NCBI GenBank assembly: GCA_044359525.1
Contig: JBIKLY010000035.1
Coordinates: 1-30,852 of the forward strand
Source of the DNA: CAJBIL01 sp044359525
GTDB taxonomy: Bacteria; Pseudomonadota; Gammaproteobacteria; Burkholderiales; Rhodocyclaceae
DNA: 30,852 nucleotides
Direction of reading: 5' to 3'
A model generated the notes under the pieces. It ran no database searches, had not been told where the DNA came from, and saw only the letters and a list, made by a program, of their open reading frames with translations. Positions 10,679 through 18,885 of the stretch are shown here, piece by piece (within the stretch, counting starts at the first letter, position 1; every line of letters starts with the position of its first letter). A program made the translations under genes and the position numbers.

Positions 10679-11314
10679 ATGAACTATCCGCATCCGATTA
10701 TTGCAAAGGAAGGCTGGCCCTTCATTGCCGGCGCTCTCGTTTTGGCCCTGCTGGCTTCCAATGCAGGTTTGTTGTCGCTCCCGTTCTGGGTGATCTTCAT
10801 TTTCTGCGTACAGTTCTTTCGTGACCCGCCACGCGTCATTGCCGGTGGGCCGAAGAGTGTGATTGCGCCGGCCGACGGGCGTATCGTCGTGGTGGAAGAA
10901 ACCGACGACCCTTACCTGAACCGTCGGGCGCTCAAGGTGAGCGTGTTCATGAACGTGTTCAACGTGCACTCGAACCGTGCACCGATCGAAAGTGTCGTGC
11001 AGCAGAAGTGGTACATTCCCGGCAGTTTTCTCAACGCCGATCTGAACAAGGCGTCGCTTGAGAATGAACGTTGCGCCCTGCATCTGAAAACGAGCGATGG
11101 TCGAGACGTTACCTGCGTGCAGATCGCTGGTCTGGTGGCGCGGCGCATCCTGAACTACGTCGACGCTGGAACAAAGCTGACGGCTGGCCAACGCTATGGC
11201 TTTATCCGCTTCGGTTCGCGCGTCGATCTTTACCTGCCGCTGGATAGCAAAGTGCGCGTGGTAATCGGTGAAAAAGTGTATGCTTCGAGCACCATTTTGG
11301 CCGAACTAGCCTGA
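10679..11314 (+). CDS. psd: Phosphatidylserine decarboxylase (short, pyruvoyl-type)
   Basis: 211 residues from ATG 10679, preceded by AAGGA with five bases of spacing; an in-frame ATG at 10661 lies at the foot of a hairpin without a binding site and is rejected. Makes phosphatidylethanolamine from phosphatidylserine at the inner membrane. A hydrophobic N-terminus (about 16-45, two spans) precedes the catalytic part with APADGRI (D66) and NVFNVHSNR (H97). The self-cleavage site is FGS at 178-180, where S180 would become the pyruvoyl group. The FGS motif instead of LGST and the short length place it in the small Psd group. It is followed after 17 bases by pssA, which makes its substrate. Confidence 0.94.
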   Translation: MNYPHPIIAKEGWPFIAGALVLALLASNAGLLSLPFWVIFIFCVQFFRDPPRVIAGGPKSVIAPADGRIVVVEETDDPYLNRRALKVSVFMNVFNVHSNRAPIESVVQQKWYIPGSFLNADLNKASLENERCALHLKTSDGRDVTCVQIAGLVARRILNYVDAGTKLTAGQRYGFIRFGSRVDLYLPLDSKVRVVIGEKVYASSTILAELA

Positions 11315-11331
11315 CCCTGTTCAAGAACGCG

Positions 11332-12096
11332 ATGCCGGAAATCAAACCCCGCAAGACCCTGTTCAACCCCGAGTTGCGTCGGCGCGGCATCTATGTGCTG
11401 CCTAATCTGTTCACGACTGCTGCGCTGTTCTGTGGCTTTTTCGCCATCGTGCAGGCAATGAAAGGGAGTTTTGAGCAGGCGGCAGTGGCGATTTTCATTG
11501 CCATGGTGCTCGACGGACTGGACGGTCGGGTGGCGCGTCTGACGCGCACGCAAAGCGCTTTCGGTGCCGAGTACGACTCGCTGTCCGACATGGTTTCCTT
11601 CGGCGTTGCGCCGGCGCTGGTGACCTATGCCTGGGCGCTCAAGGATATGGGCCGGCTCGGCTGGATCGCTGCCTTCATCTACTGCGCAGGCGCTGCGCTG
11701 CGCCTGGCGCGTTTCAATACGACGCTGGAAGTGACCGACAAGCGCTATTTTCAGGGCTTGCCCAGTCCGGCGGCGGCAGCGCTGGTCGCCGGTTTCGTCT
11801 GGGTGATGATTGACAAGGATATTGCCGGTGCTGATGTACGCTGGCTGGCTTGCGCACTGGTGATTTTTGCCGGTATCACGATGGTCACCAACGTACGTTT
11901 TTACAGCTTCAAGGACATTAACCTGCGTCGTAGTGTTCCCTTTATTTTCATCGTGGCCATTGCGTTGGGCTTTGCGGTCATCTCCTATGACACGCCGGTC
12001 GCGCTGTTCGGCTTGTTTGTCGTGTATGCGCTGTCCGGCTATGTGCTGGCGCTGGTGCGTATTGTGCGTCGTAAAAACTCGCCGAATGTTTCGTGA
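11332..12096 (+). CDS. pssA: CDP-diacylglycerol--serine O-phosphatidyltransferase
   Basis: 254 residues, a membrane CDP-alcohol phosphatidyltransferase that makes phosphatidylserine from CDP-diacylglycerol and serine. The family signature DGxxARx8Gx3Dx3D is exact: D64, G65, A68, R69, G78, D82 and D86. About seven or eight hydrophobic segments follow the usual pattern. It is the Bacillus-type (membrane) PssA, not the soluble E. coli type. Product and substrate link it directly to psd just upstream. The C-terminus is basic (VRIVRRKNSPNVS). Confidence 0.95.
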   Translation: MPEIKPRKTLFNPELRRRGIYVLPNLFTTAALFCGFFAIVQAMKGSFEQAAVAIFIAMVLDGLDGRVARLTRTQSAFGAEYDSLSDMVSFGVAPALVTYAWALKDMGRLGWIAAFIYCAGAALRLARFNTTLEVTDKRYFQGLPSPAAAALVAGFVWVMIDKDIAGADVRWLACALVIFAGITMVTNVRFYSFKDINLRRSVPFIFIVAIALGFAVISYDTPVALFGLFVVYALSGYVLALVRIVRRKNSPNVS

Positions 12097-12151
12097 GATT
12101 TTCCGCTTTATCAAACCCGGTCGTTATTGAAGTCGCCAACAAAGGCAGATC

Positions 12152-13693
12152 ATGAAAGATCATTTAGTCATTTTTGATACTACCCTGCGCGATGGCGAGC
12201 AGAGCCCTGGTGCGTCGATGACCAAGGAAGAAAAGTTGCGGGTCGCACGTCAGCTTGAGCGGATGAAAGTGGACGTGATTGAGGCGGGCTTTGCTGCCGC
12301 TTCGCCGGGTGATTTTGACGCAATCAAGTCAATTGCCGAGGTGGTAAGGGATTCAACAATCTGTTCGCTTGCCCGGGCTAACGAGAACGATATCCGCCGT
12401 GCCGGGGAAGCGATCCGGCCGGCAGCCCGAGGCCGCATTCACACCTTCATCGCAACCAGCCCGATTCATATGGAGAAGAAGCTGCGAATGACGCCGGATC
12501 AGGTGGTTGCCGCCGCGGTCCAGTCGATCCATTGGGCGCGGGAATACACCGATGATGTCGAGTTTTCCGCCGAAGATGCGGTGCGCTCCGATGTTGATTT
12601 CCTTTGCCGCGTTTTCGAGGCGGTGATCAAGGCTGGTGCAACAACCATCAACGTGCCGGATACGGTCGGCTATAGTATTCCCTCGGTATGGGGCGATCTG
12701 ATGCGGACCCTGATTGCGCGGGTTCCCTGCGCCGACAAGGTTGTCTGGTCAACTCATTGCCATAACGATCTCGGCATGGCCGTAGCCAACTCGCTGTCGG
12801 CCGTGCTGGGCGGTGCGCGACAGGTCGAATGTACGATCAACGGACTTGGCGAACGGGCGGGGAATGCGTCACTTGAAGAAGTGGTGATGGCGGTAAAAAC
12901 CCGTAGCGACCTTTTTCCGGTGCAGACACGGATCGATACGGTGCAGATTGTTCCGGCTTCAAAGCTTGTTTCGCAGATCACCGGCTATGCGGTACAGCCG
13001 AACAAGGCGGTTGTCGGCGCCAATGCTTTTGCGCACGAATCCGGTATTCACCAGGATGGCGTACTCAAGCATCGCGAGACCTACGAAATCATGCGGGCCG
13101 AAGATGTTGGCTGGGCTCAGAACAAGCTCGTGCTAGGCAAGCATTCAGGGCGTAATGCCTTCAAGTCGAGACTGTCGGAGCTCGGCATTGTTCTTGATAG
13201 TGAAGAAGCCTTGAATGCAACCTTTGCCCGCTTCAAGGATCTGGCCGACAAGAAACACGAAATTTTTGACGAGGACCTGCAGGCCTTGGTCTCCGATGAG
13301 GCGCTTGCCCCGGAAGGCGAGCATTACAAGCTGGTTTATTCCCGCGTTTGTTCGGAGACCGGGGAGACGCCGTTGGCTGATGTCACCCTGACTGTTGGCG
13401 GAAGCGAGGAAAAATCTTCCGCCTCCGGTGGCGGCCCCGTTGATGCAACGTTCAAAGCGATTGAGTCGATTGCGGCCAGTGGTGCTGAGTTGTTACTGTA
13501 TTCGGTCAACGCCATTACGACTGGTACCGATGCGCAGGGGGAAGTTACGGTGCGCTTGTCGAAGGATGGACGTATCGTGAATGGCAACGGTGCTGACACG
13601 GATATCGTGATTGCTTCAGCAAAAGCCTATCTGAATGCCTTGAACAAGCTCCACTCTTCACTCGAAAAACTCAACCCACAGGGTGACGTCTGA
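12152..13693 (+). CDS. leuA: 2-isopropylmalate synthase
   Basis: 513 residues, standard for LeuA. Condenses acetyl-CoA with 2-oxoisovalerate, the first committed step of leucine synthesis, using the product of the ilv genes upstream. The TIM-barrel catalytic domain opens with FDTTLRDGEQSPGASM (substrate and metal residues R13, D14) and contains the metal motif STHCHNDLGMAVANS. The HESGIHQDG segment lies in the linker region. The C-terminal LeuA allosteric domain (about residues 390-505) should give leucine feedback inhibition. It lies 55 bases after pssA, so it probably belongs to the same transcript. I found no leucine-rich leader peptide. Confidence 0.97.
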   Translation: MKDHLVIFDTTLRDGEQSPGASMTKEEKLRVARQLERMKVDVIEAGFAAASPGDFDAIKSIAEVVRDSTICSLARANENDIRRAGEAIRPAARGRIHTFIATSPIHMEKKLRMTPDQVVAAAVQSIHWAREYTDDVEFSAEDAVRSDVDFLCRVFEAVIKAGATTINVPDTVGYSIPSVWGDLMRTLIARVPCADKVVWSTHCHNDLGMAVANSLSAVLGGARQVECTINGLGERAGNASLEEVVMAVKTRSDLFPVQTRIDTVQIVPASKLVSQITGYAVQPNKAVVGANAFAHESGIHQDGVLKHRETYEIMRAEDVGWAQNKLVLGKHSGRNAFKSRLSELGIVLDSEEALNATFARFKDLADKKHEIFDEDLQALVSDEALAPEGEHYKLVYSRVCSETGETPLADVTLTVGGSEEKSSASGGGPVDATFKAIESIAASGAELLLYSVNAITTGTDAQGEVTVRLSKDGRIVNGNGADTDIVIASAKAYLNALNKLHSSLEKLNPQGDV

Positions 13694-13721
13694 TTTTTTT
13701 TTGCCGACCTGAAGTCAAGCG

Positions 13722-13742
13722 GGGCGGCAACAGCCGCCCTTT
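13722..13742 (+). terminator. Possible weak terminator after leuA
   Basis: GGGCGGC (13722-13728) and GCCGCCC (13733-13739) pair around an AACA loop, followed only by TTT. A run of nine T occurs earlier, directly after the leuA stop. The hairpin is the only candidate end for the ilv-psd-pssA-leuA transcript and lies against the 3' end of the convergent DUF2069 gene. Confidence 0.5.
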
Positions 13743-13743
13743 G

Positions 13744-14088
13744 CTATTGTGCGGAGGGTCGTGTGATTCTGGCATAGGCAACCGTGGCGCCGAAAAAAAT
13801 GACCGAAAGCAGCGTTTCGATCGCTGCCAGCCATTGCCCGGTGCCTGTTTCGGTCGTTGCGCGCACGATACCTTCAGTCAAGTAGAGCAGAATCAGCATC
13901 GACGACCACTGATAGGTGTAGCGGCGACCATTCAGAATGCCAAACAGCGGTGCGAGAAGCGGTAGGCACTTTAACACCAGCCACGAGCCACCAGGCTGGA
14001 TCGGCGCGAGTCGCAACTCCCATGCAAGGCAAAGAAAAATAAGCAGAATCAGGCTGGTGCTTGCTGCGAGGTAGAGGCTACGGATCAT
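13744..14088 (-). CDS. DUF2069-type small membrane protein
   Basis: 114 residues from ATG 14088-14086 (MIRSLYLAASTSLILLIFLC). An in-frame TTG 42 bases upstream adds 14 unlikely residues without a binding site and is rejected. The predicted layout is four membrane spans: about 7-24, 38-55, 65-81 and 90-108. The conserved-looking phrases AWELRLAPIQPGGSWLVLK and GRRYTYQWSSMLILLYLTEG recall DUF2069 proteins, whose function is unknown. It diverges from the yihY-family gene and converges on leuA. Confidence 0.8.
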   Translation of the reverse strand: MIRSLYLAASTSLILLIFLCLAWELRLAPIQPGGSWLVLKCLPLLAPLFGILNGRRYTYQWSSMLILLYLTEGIVRATTETGTGQWLAAIETLLSVIFFGATVAYARITRPSAQ

Positions 14089-14208
14089 GTAAAAATAGTT
14101 TTCAGGGTAATGTTCCGCCGCCGGTAGCAAGACAGTAATGACCGTACCGGTTTGTCGCGGGATCGTGGTGAATAGGGTTTTCTGATATTCGATGATTATA
14201 GCGATCTT

Positions 14209-15081
14209 ATGATTGACTCTTTTTCTCGTTTGCGGCGTTTTGTGGCGCGAATTGCGCAGCGCTTTATCGAAGAAGATTTCGACCAGATCAGTGCCAGCCT
14301 GGCGTTCACGACGCTATTGTCACTGGTCCCTCTGGTCGCGCTGATGCTCAGCCTGGTCGCTCTGGCACCATTTTTTTCGGGATTTGTCGAGCGGCTTGAT
14401 CTCTATGTTGTGCGTCACCTGCTGCCGTCGGGCAGTGCCGGGATGATCACCAAGTACATTTTGCAGTTTTCGCAGAAGGCTGCGAAAGTGAGTGTGATTG
14501 GGGCCGTGGTGCTGCTGGTAACGGTCGGCTTCTTGTTAATGACCATCGAGCGTGCCTTCAACCACGTCTGGTCGGTGGTGAATGTACGCCCGTGGTGGCG
14601 CCGCCTCCGGCTATATGGTGTGCTGCTTGCGTTGTGGCCTCTGGTGGTTGGCGGTGTTGTGGCCGCTACCTCGTATGCCGTGACAAGCTCGCTGGGCTTT
14701 GTTGATGAGCCACGCTGGCTCGGTAGGTTTTTGCTGAATGCGATGGGTGTGCTGCTTACCGCAGTATTCATCGGCGGGCTCTATTTTGCCGTACCCTTTA
14801 CCCGGGTTGCCAAGGGTGATGCGGCTTGGGCCGGATTGTTCGCCGCATTTGGCTTTCTGCTGATGCAGCGAGCGTTTGAGTTTTATCTGACAAATTTCCC
14901 GTCATATACAGCAGTGTATGGCGCATTTGCAACCGTGCCGATTTTTTTGCTCTGGCTGTACCTGTCCTGGGCTGTGGTTTTGCTCGGCGCGCTGGTTGCC
15001 GCCACGCTGCCCGAGTTCAGGCAAGAGGAAGGCGCGGGTTCCTCGGGTAATCAGGCCTGTTCGTCAGGCTGGATCGAGTAG
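14209..15081 (+). CDS. YihY/BrkB-family inner-membrane protein
   Basis: 290 residues with about six membrane segments. The conserved N-terminal pattern (FIEEDFDQISASLAFTTLLS) and the FNHVWSVV region are typical of the YihY family, once annotated as ribonuclease BN; that activity belongs to a different gene, and the function of YihY proteins is unsettled. The last 20 or so residues are polar. Its 3' end overlaps the end of the convergent 521-residue gene by 31 bases (15051-15081), so the two mRNAs would be complementary there. No terminator is visible. The ATG at 14209 lacks a strong Shine-Dalgarno sequence. Confidence 0.9.
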   Translation: MIDSFSRLRRFVARIAQRFIEEDFDQISASLAFTTLLSLVPLVALMLSLVALAPFFSGFVERLDLYVVRHLLPSGSAGMITKYILQFSQKAAKVSVIGAVVLLVTVGFLLMTIERAFNHVWSVVNVRPWWRRLRLYGVLLALWPLVVGGVVAATSYAVTSSLGFVDEPRWLGRFLLNAMGVLLTAVFIGGLYFAVPFTRVAKGDAAWAGLFAAFGFLLMQRAFEFYLTNFPSYTAVYGAFATVPIFLLWLYLSWAVVLLGALVAATLPEFRQEEGAGSSGNQACSSGWIE

Positions 15082-16616
15082 ACCTCGACACTGCTTGTCT
15101 GTTCATCAAGTTGCGTGGCTTTCATTTCGCGCACCTCGATGTTTTCCTGGTCAACGATCAGCACCAGTTTCTTGTGCTGATCAACGACGCCGCCCGAGGG
15201 AACGATCAGCATTTGGCTTTCTCGAAGCAGTGGAATCTGGGGCAGGATGAGAACAGGCAAAAGCCCGTTGCTCTCGTTGTTGGCGGTGTCCGGCCGGATC
15301 GCAAGAATCGCAGGCACGGCGCGTGCTGCCAGAATCTGTAAGCCAAGTTCCAGATGTTCGGGGTTTTCCGAGAGCGCCCAGCGAACAAGACATATCTGCC
15401 AGTCGTTGCCTGACTCGGTACGGATCGCCGTGATGTCACCAACGCGAAGCTTTCCGGTTTTTCCCGAAACGTGCATCACGGTGTAACCATCCGGACTTTC
15501 GTTGGTAATCATCCAGCTCGATACGTCGGTTGCGGTTGTGTGATCATCCTGAAAAAGCTGCCAGAGACTGTCGAGGCCGCTGCACATCACGGCACGGTAG
15601 TTTTGCCGGCGGCGTGGGAAGCGGCGCTTGCCAGGGCGACCCCAGTAGCTGGCAAGGCGGCGCAGCACACCGAGGCCGGCAGGTGTGTCCGCGAACGCCG
15701 GCAGTTTGAGCTGTTGGGCCGTACTGCCGCTCGCCAGTGCGTCAACCTGGGTGTCAAGCAAAACGGCCAGCTTGTCGCAGGAGAAACAGTGGACATCCGG
15801 GTCTGCTGGTGGATTTTTGCGTGCGCAGGCAAAAGCCGGGCCATCTTGTGATGAGTGAATCCAGAAAGCACCTGGGCGGCCTGCGTCAGTGGCAGGAAGT
15901 GCTTCGGCACGGCCGGCAAAATTTCCAAGATAATCGGCGACGAAAGCAATTTCGCGGGAGGTGAATGAGGCTGGTTGCGCACAGCCAAGCAGGAGCGCGG
16001 CGTAATAAACCTCGCGCAGGCTATCCCGTGCACCCTCAGGTCTGTTTTCGGCAAGTCCGGCGAGGTTTGCCGTGGCAAAGGTACGATGAAGTTGCTGCCA
16101 GATGCCTGGGACGGGGGGAGATGCAACCAGATCGCTGATTAGCAAGTGTCGCGAAAGTGCGTGCAAGCTCCGCCACAAAGTGAGGTCCGGCGCTGTACGC
16201 AGACCACGAATCAGTCGTTCGTCAAGTTTTCCCAACGATGCCTGCATGTCCTGGGCGAGTGTGTGCAGAAGATCCTGCATGCTGCGAACAACGTGACGGG
16301 TTTTGCGTGGGATTGGAAGTGCTATGTTCTCTAAGGTCGGCGTGATCTGGTCAATCGCAAAAACGCCGCGTGTGTAGAGCTGAACCAATGCATCTGCGCG
16401 CTGCGGCGCCGTGGCCGGCATTTCACGCAATGCCGCGAGGTGGGTGCGCAAGGGCAGCAGTTGGTCGACGGGTTGGCCTGACTGGGGTGTATCCAGCCAG
16501 TCAAAAATCGCGCGTATGCCGGCCTGTGCCAAAGCGGCGGCTGCTTCTGCGTCGTCGGGTTCAGAAATGGGATCGATCATGGCTCTCTGTGCGGCGGGAA
16601 ATGCCGAATCATTCAT
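15051..16616 (-). CDS. Unknown 521-residue protein with a possible divergent PilZ-like region
   Basis: Large soluble protein without signal peptide or membrane span; I cannot name its family. The N-terminal 200 residues are helical and rich in Leu/Ala/Arg. A possible Cys/His cluster (VHCFSCDKL, about 275-283) lies in the middle. Residues 329-377 contain a very basic stretch (GKRRFPRRR, R331-R337) and then NESPDG (N372, S374, G377), in the order and pattern of the two PilZ cyclic di-GMP motifs RxxxR and D/NxSxxG. A beta-rich stretch with KLRVGDITAIR and WQICLVRWAL follows, also PilZ-like. The spacing is longer than usual, so cyclic di-GMP binding is only a hypothesis. It diverges from rpsP. 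Confidence 0.75.
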   Translation of the reverse strand: MNDSAFPAAQRAMIDPISEPDDAEAAAALAQAGIRAIFDWLDTPQSGQPVDQLLPLRTHLAALREMPATAPQRADALVQLYTRGVFAIDQITPTLENIALPIPRKTRHVVRSMQDLLHTLAQDMQASLGKLDERLIRGLRTAPDLTLWRSLHALSRHLLISDLVASPPVPGIWQQLHRTFATANLAGLAENRPEGARDSLREVYYAALLLGCAQPASFTSREIAFVADYLGNFAGRAEALPATDAGRPGAFWIHSSQDGPAFACARKNPPADPDVHCFSCDKLAVLLDTQVDALASGSTAQQLKLPAFADTPAGLGVLRRLASYWGRPGKRRFPRRRQNYRAVMCSGLDSLWQLFQDDHTTATDVSSWMITNESPDGYTVMHVSGKTGKLRVGDITAIRTESGNDWQICLVRWALSENPEHLELGLQILAARAVPAILAIRPDTANNESNGLLPVLILPQIPLLRESQMLIVPSGGVVDQHKKLVLIVDQENIEVREMKATQLDEQTSSVEVYSIQPDEQA

Positions 16617-16714
16617 CGCGGATTATAGCCGTCAGCCGCGTCTTAATGCACGTTGCCGACGTGGTCGCACGGCTGAGATAGCGTGCAATAGATGGTGTGC
16701 CAACTAATATCAGT

Positions 16715-16742
16715 TTGTTTCTTCGCACTTTCTTGTTATAAT
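16715..16742 (+). promoter_or_regulatory. Sigma-70 promoter of the rpsP operon
   Basis: A perfect TATAAT at 16737-16742 with TTGTTT at 16715-16720 gives a 16-base spacer. Transcription would begin near 16750, leaving a leader of about 27 bases before the rpsP ATG. Confidence 0.7.
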
Positions 16743-16775
16743 CCTGCCCTTTTTCTGAATTCGGAAGAGAACACC

Positions 16776-17030
16776 ATGGTTGTAATTCGTCTTGCACGCG
16801 GTGGCGCCAAAAAGCGTCCTTTCTACAATATGGTTGTGGCTGATTCCCGCACCCGCCGTGATGGCCGCTTTATCGAGCGCATTGGTTTCTACAATCCGCT
16901 TGCTGCAGCCAATGAAGAAGGTCTGCGCATCGCCATTGACCGCCTGACGTTCTGGGAGCAGCAGGGTGCCCAGCTGTCGCCGACCGTTGCGCGTCTGGTC
17001 AAGCAGTCCGCCGTCAAGGCTGCAGCCTGA
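16776..17030 (+). CDS. rpsP: 30S ribosomal protein S16
   Basis: 84 residues, full length. Small-subunit protein needed for 30S assembly. The start MVVIRLARGGAKKRPFYNMV and the RDGRFIERIGFYNP segment are diagnostic. ATG 16776 is chosen over an upstream in-frame codon because it gives the invariant N-terminus and follows a purine-rich GGAAGAG. First gene of rpsP-rimM-trmD-rplS, the usual bacterial order. Confidence 0.98.
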   Translation: MVVIRLARGGAKKRPFYNMVVADSRTRRDGRFIERIGFYNPLAAANEEGLRIAIDRLTFWEQQGAQLSPTVARLVKQSAVKAAA

Positions 17031-17048
17031 TCGGCTGCTGGTTGTTCC

Positions 17049-17591
17049 TTGCCTGATTCTGCCGACGTTGTAGCGCTTGCCGATATTGTTGTTCTCGGCA
17101 AAATTGTAGGTCCTTACGGCCTGCGAGGTGCGGTGAGGATACATCCTTTTGCCGATGATCCGCAGGCCTGGGCCAAGCTGCCGCACTGGTGGATTGGCCG
17201 CGAAGGCGATGCGCCGGAACTCTGGCGGCAGACGAAGCTGATCAGGTGCAAAGCGCATAACGACTCGCTGATTGCTGAGCTGGAATGTGTTCCCGATCGC
17301 AATGCGTCGGAAACCATGCAGGGCGTGTTGGTCGGTGTGCCGCGCGAAGCGCTGCCGCCGACGGCGAAGAATGAGTATTACTGGGCCGATCTGATCGGTC
17401 TGGATGTGGTCAATACCCACGATCAGCTGCTGGGGCAGGTGCTTGGACTGATCGAGACGCCCGGTAACGATGTGTTACGGGTTGGTGATGGGGAAAGCGC
17501 CGAGCGTTTGCTGCCTTTTGTGGCGGCCGTGGTGCTCGACGTTGATGTTGCGGCAAAACGTGTTCGCGTCGATTGGGAAGCCGATTGGTAA
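17049..17591 (+). CDS. rimM: Ribosome maturation factor RimM
   Basis: 180 residues. Binds S19 and the 30S head during late small-subunit assembly. The N-terminal RimM domain shows LGKIVGPYGLRGAVRIHPF (about 15-33), and the C-terminal PRC-barrel shows NEYYWADLIGLDVV and later ERLLPFVAAVV. The start is TTG 17049: no ATG or GTG occurs in frame between the rpsP stop (TGA 17028-17030, same frame) and the conserved core. It follows rpsP by 18 bases without a clear binding site, so coupling to rpsP translation is likely. Its end overlaps the start of trmD. Confidence 0.93.
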   Translation: MPDSADVVALADIVVLGKIVGPYGLRGAVRIHPFADDPQAWAKLPHWWIGREGDAPELWRQTKLIRCKAHNDSLIAELECVPDRNASETMQGVLVGVPREALPPTAKNEYYWADLIGLDVVNTHDQLLGQVLGLIETPGNDVLRVGDGESAERLLPFVAAVVLDVDVAAKRVRVDWEADW

Positions 17592-18406
17592 GCTCGGCAA
17601 ACCGGCCGGCATCGAAGTCTGAGCAGTGTTTTACCGCTGATGTGGTAACGCTGTTCCCCGAGATGTTTGTGGCGGTGGCGCAGTCCGGCGTTTCGCGACG
17701 GGCGCTGGAAGAAGGGCGCTGGAGTCTGAATTTCTGGAATCCGCGCGACTTTACCGAGGATGTTCATCGCACTGTCGATGATCGGCCTTACGGTGGCGGG
17801 CCGGGCATGGTGATGATGCCCAAGCCGCTGGCAGCCGCGATTGCGGCGGCCAGGGCGCGGCAGACAGCAGCCGGACTGGTGAAGAGCAGGGTGGTCTACC
17901 TGTCGCCGCAAGGGGCGCCGCTGACGCATCAACGCGTCATGCAGTTTGTGCATGATGCGGCGAACAAGGAAGGCGTGGTGCTGCTCTGCGGGCGCTACGA
18001 AGGGATTGACGAGCGTTTGATCGAGCGCTGTGTCGATGAGGAGATTTCGATCGGGGATTTCGTGCTTTCGGGTGGCGAAATTCCGGCGATGGCGCTGCTG
18101 GATGCCGTCGTCAGACAGTTGCCGGGCGTGCTGAATGACGCCGAATCGGCACAACAGGATTCGTTTGTCGCGGGCTTGCTGGATTGCCCGCACTATACGC
18201 GGCCCGAGGAGTACGAGGGTCAGCGGGTGCCGGATGTGTTGTTGTCCGGGCATCACGAGCAGATACGTCGCTGGCGTCTGAAACAGGCGCTTGGCCGAAC
18301 GTGGCAGCGGCGTCCCGAGTTGTTGGCGGGGCGATCGATGCCGAAAGAGGAAACGCAACTCCTGCTGCAGTTTCAGGAGCAATGCGGTCAGGAAAATAAA
18401 ACGTAG
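17585..18406 (+). CDS. trmD: tRNA (guanine-N1)-methyltransferase
   Basis: About 273 residues. Uses S-adenosylmethionine to methylate G37 next to the anticodon, preventing frameshifts. The knotted SPOUT core is clear: ADVVTLFPEMF, the DDRPYGGGPGMVM loop, LCGRYEGIDERLIE and the ISIGDFVLSGGE motif. The start is uncertain. TTG 17585 (after GGGAAG) and TTG 17573 both overlap rimM, while GTG 17642 starts right at the conserved core but lacks a binding site. I chose 17585; the extra N-terminal residues (SSANRPASKSEQ) are not conserved-looking. rplS follows after 21 bases. Confidence 0.93.
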   Translation: MVSSANRPASKSEQCFTADVVTLFPEMFVAVAQSGVSRRALEEGRWSLNFWNPRDFTEDVHRTVDDRPYGGGPGMVMMPKPLAAAIAAARARQTAAGLVKSRVVYLSPQGAPLTHQRVMQFVHDAANKEGVVLLCGRYEGIDERLIERCVDEEISIGDFVLSGGEIPAMALLDAVVRQLPGVLNDAESAQQDSFVAGLLDCPHYTRPEEYEGQRVPDVLLSGHHEQIRRWRLKQALGRTWQRRPELLAGRSMPKEETQLLLQFQEQCGQENKT

Positions 18407-18427
18407 TCTGTAAAACGGAGTTTAAAA

Positions 18428-18808
18428 ATGAATCTGATCGAGCAACTTGAGCAAGAAGAAATCGCCCGTCTGGGCAAGACCATTCCGGTATTTTCGCCAG
18501 GCGACACCGTCGTCGTTCAGGTGAAGGTCAAGGAAGGTACCCGCGAGCGTCTGCAGGCTTACGAAGGTGTCGTTATCGCCAAGCGTAACCGCGGTCTGAA
18601 CTCCAACTTCGTCGTGCGCAAGATTTCGTCCGGCGAAGGCGTTGAACGTACATTCCAGACCTATTCGCCGCAAGTCGCCGCGATTGAAGTCAAGCGTCGT
18701 GGTGATGTGCGCCGTGCCAAGCTTTACTACCTCCGCGATCGTTCGGGCAAGTCCGCACGGATCAAGGAAAAGCTGACGCGCAAGCAGAAGCCGGTCGTCG
18801 CCGCCTGA
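18428..18808 (+). CDS. rplS: 50S ribosomal protein L19
   Basis: 126 residues. Large-subunit protein at the 30S-50S interface. The N-terminus (MNLIEQLEQEEIA), the RERLQAYEGVVIAKRNRG segment and KLYYLRDRSGKSARIKEKL near the end are characteristic. GGAG lies seven bases before the ATG. It closes the rpsP operon and is followed directly by a strong terminator. Confidence 0.98.
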   Translation: MNLIEQLEQEEIARLGKTIPVFSPGDTVVVQVKVKEGTRERLQAYEGVVIAKRNRGLNSNFVVRKISSGEGVERTFQTYSPQVAAIEVKRRGDVRRAKLYYLRDRSGKSARIKEKLTRKQKPVVAA

Positions 18809-18824
18809 TTTTTTTCGGGTGATA

Positions 18825-18857
18825 AAAAGGGGCGGAGTCTTTGACTCCGCCCCTTTT
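18825..18857. terminator. Bidirectional intrinsic terminator between rplS and folE2
   Basis: A perfect 15-pair stem (18825-18839 with 18843-18857) with a TTT loop. It reads AAAAGGGGCGGAGTC on the left arm and ends in CCTTTT on the right. Because each arm starts with A and ends with T on its own strand, it can stop both the rpsP operon (plus) and the xseB-ispA-dxs-folE2 operon (minus). Confidence 0.92.
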
Positions 18858-18885
18858 GTTTTGGTGCGCCAAAAGCGCAGCAGCG

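Noticed and set aside
11230..12114. Open frame of 294 codons on the minus strand opposite pssA
   Set aside because: Antisense shadow of a clear pssA gene, rich in His/Arg/Gln as such shadows usually are.
12086..12130. 14-codon frame MFREIFRFIKPGRY between pssA and leuA, considered as a leader peptide
   Set aside because: No leucine codons, no binding site and no terminator/antiterminator hairpins before leuA, so it is not a leucine attenuator.
17423..18382. Open frame of 319 codons on the minus strand opposite rimM and trmD
   Set aside because: Shadow of two certain genes; no start signal or recognisable domain.
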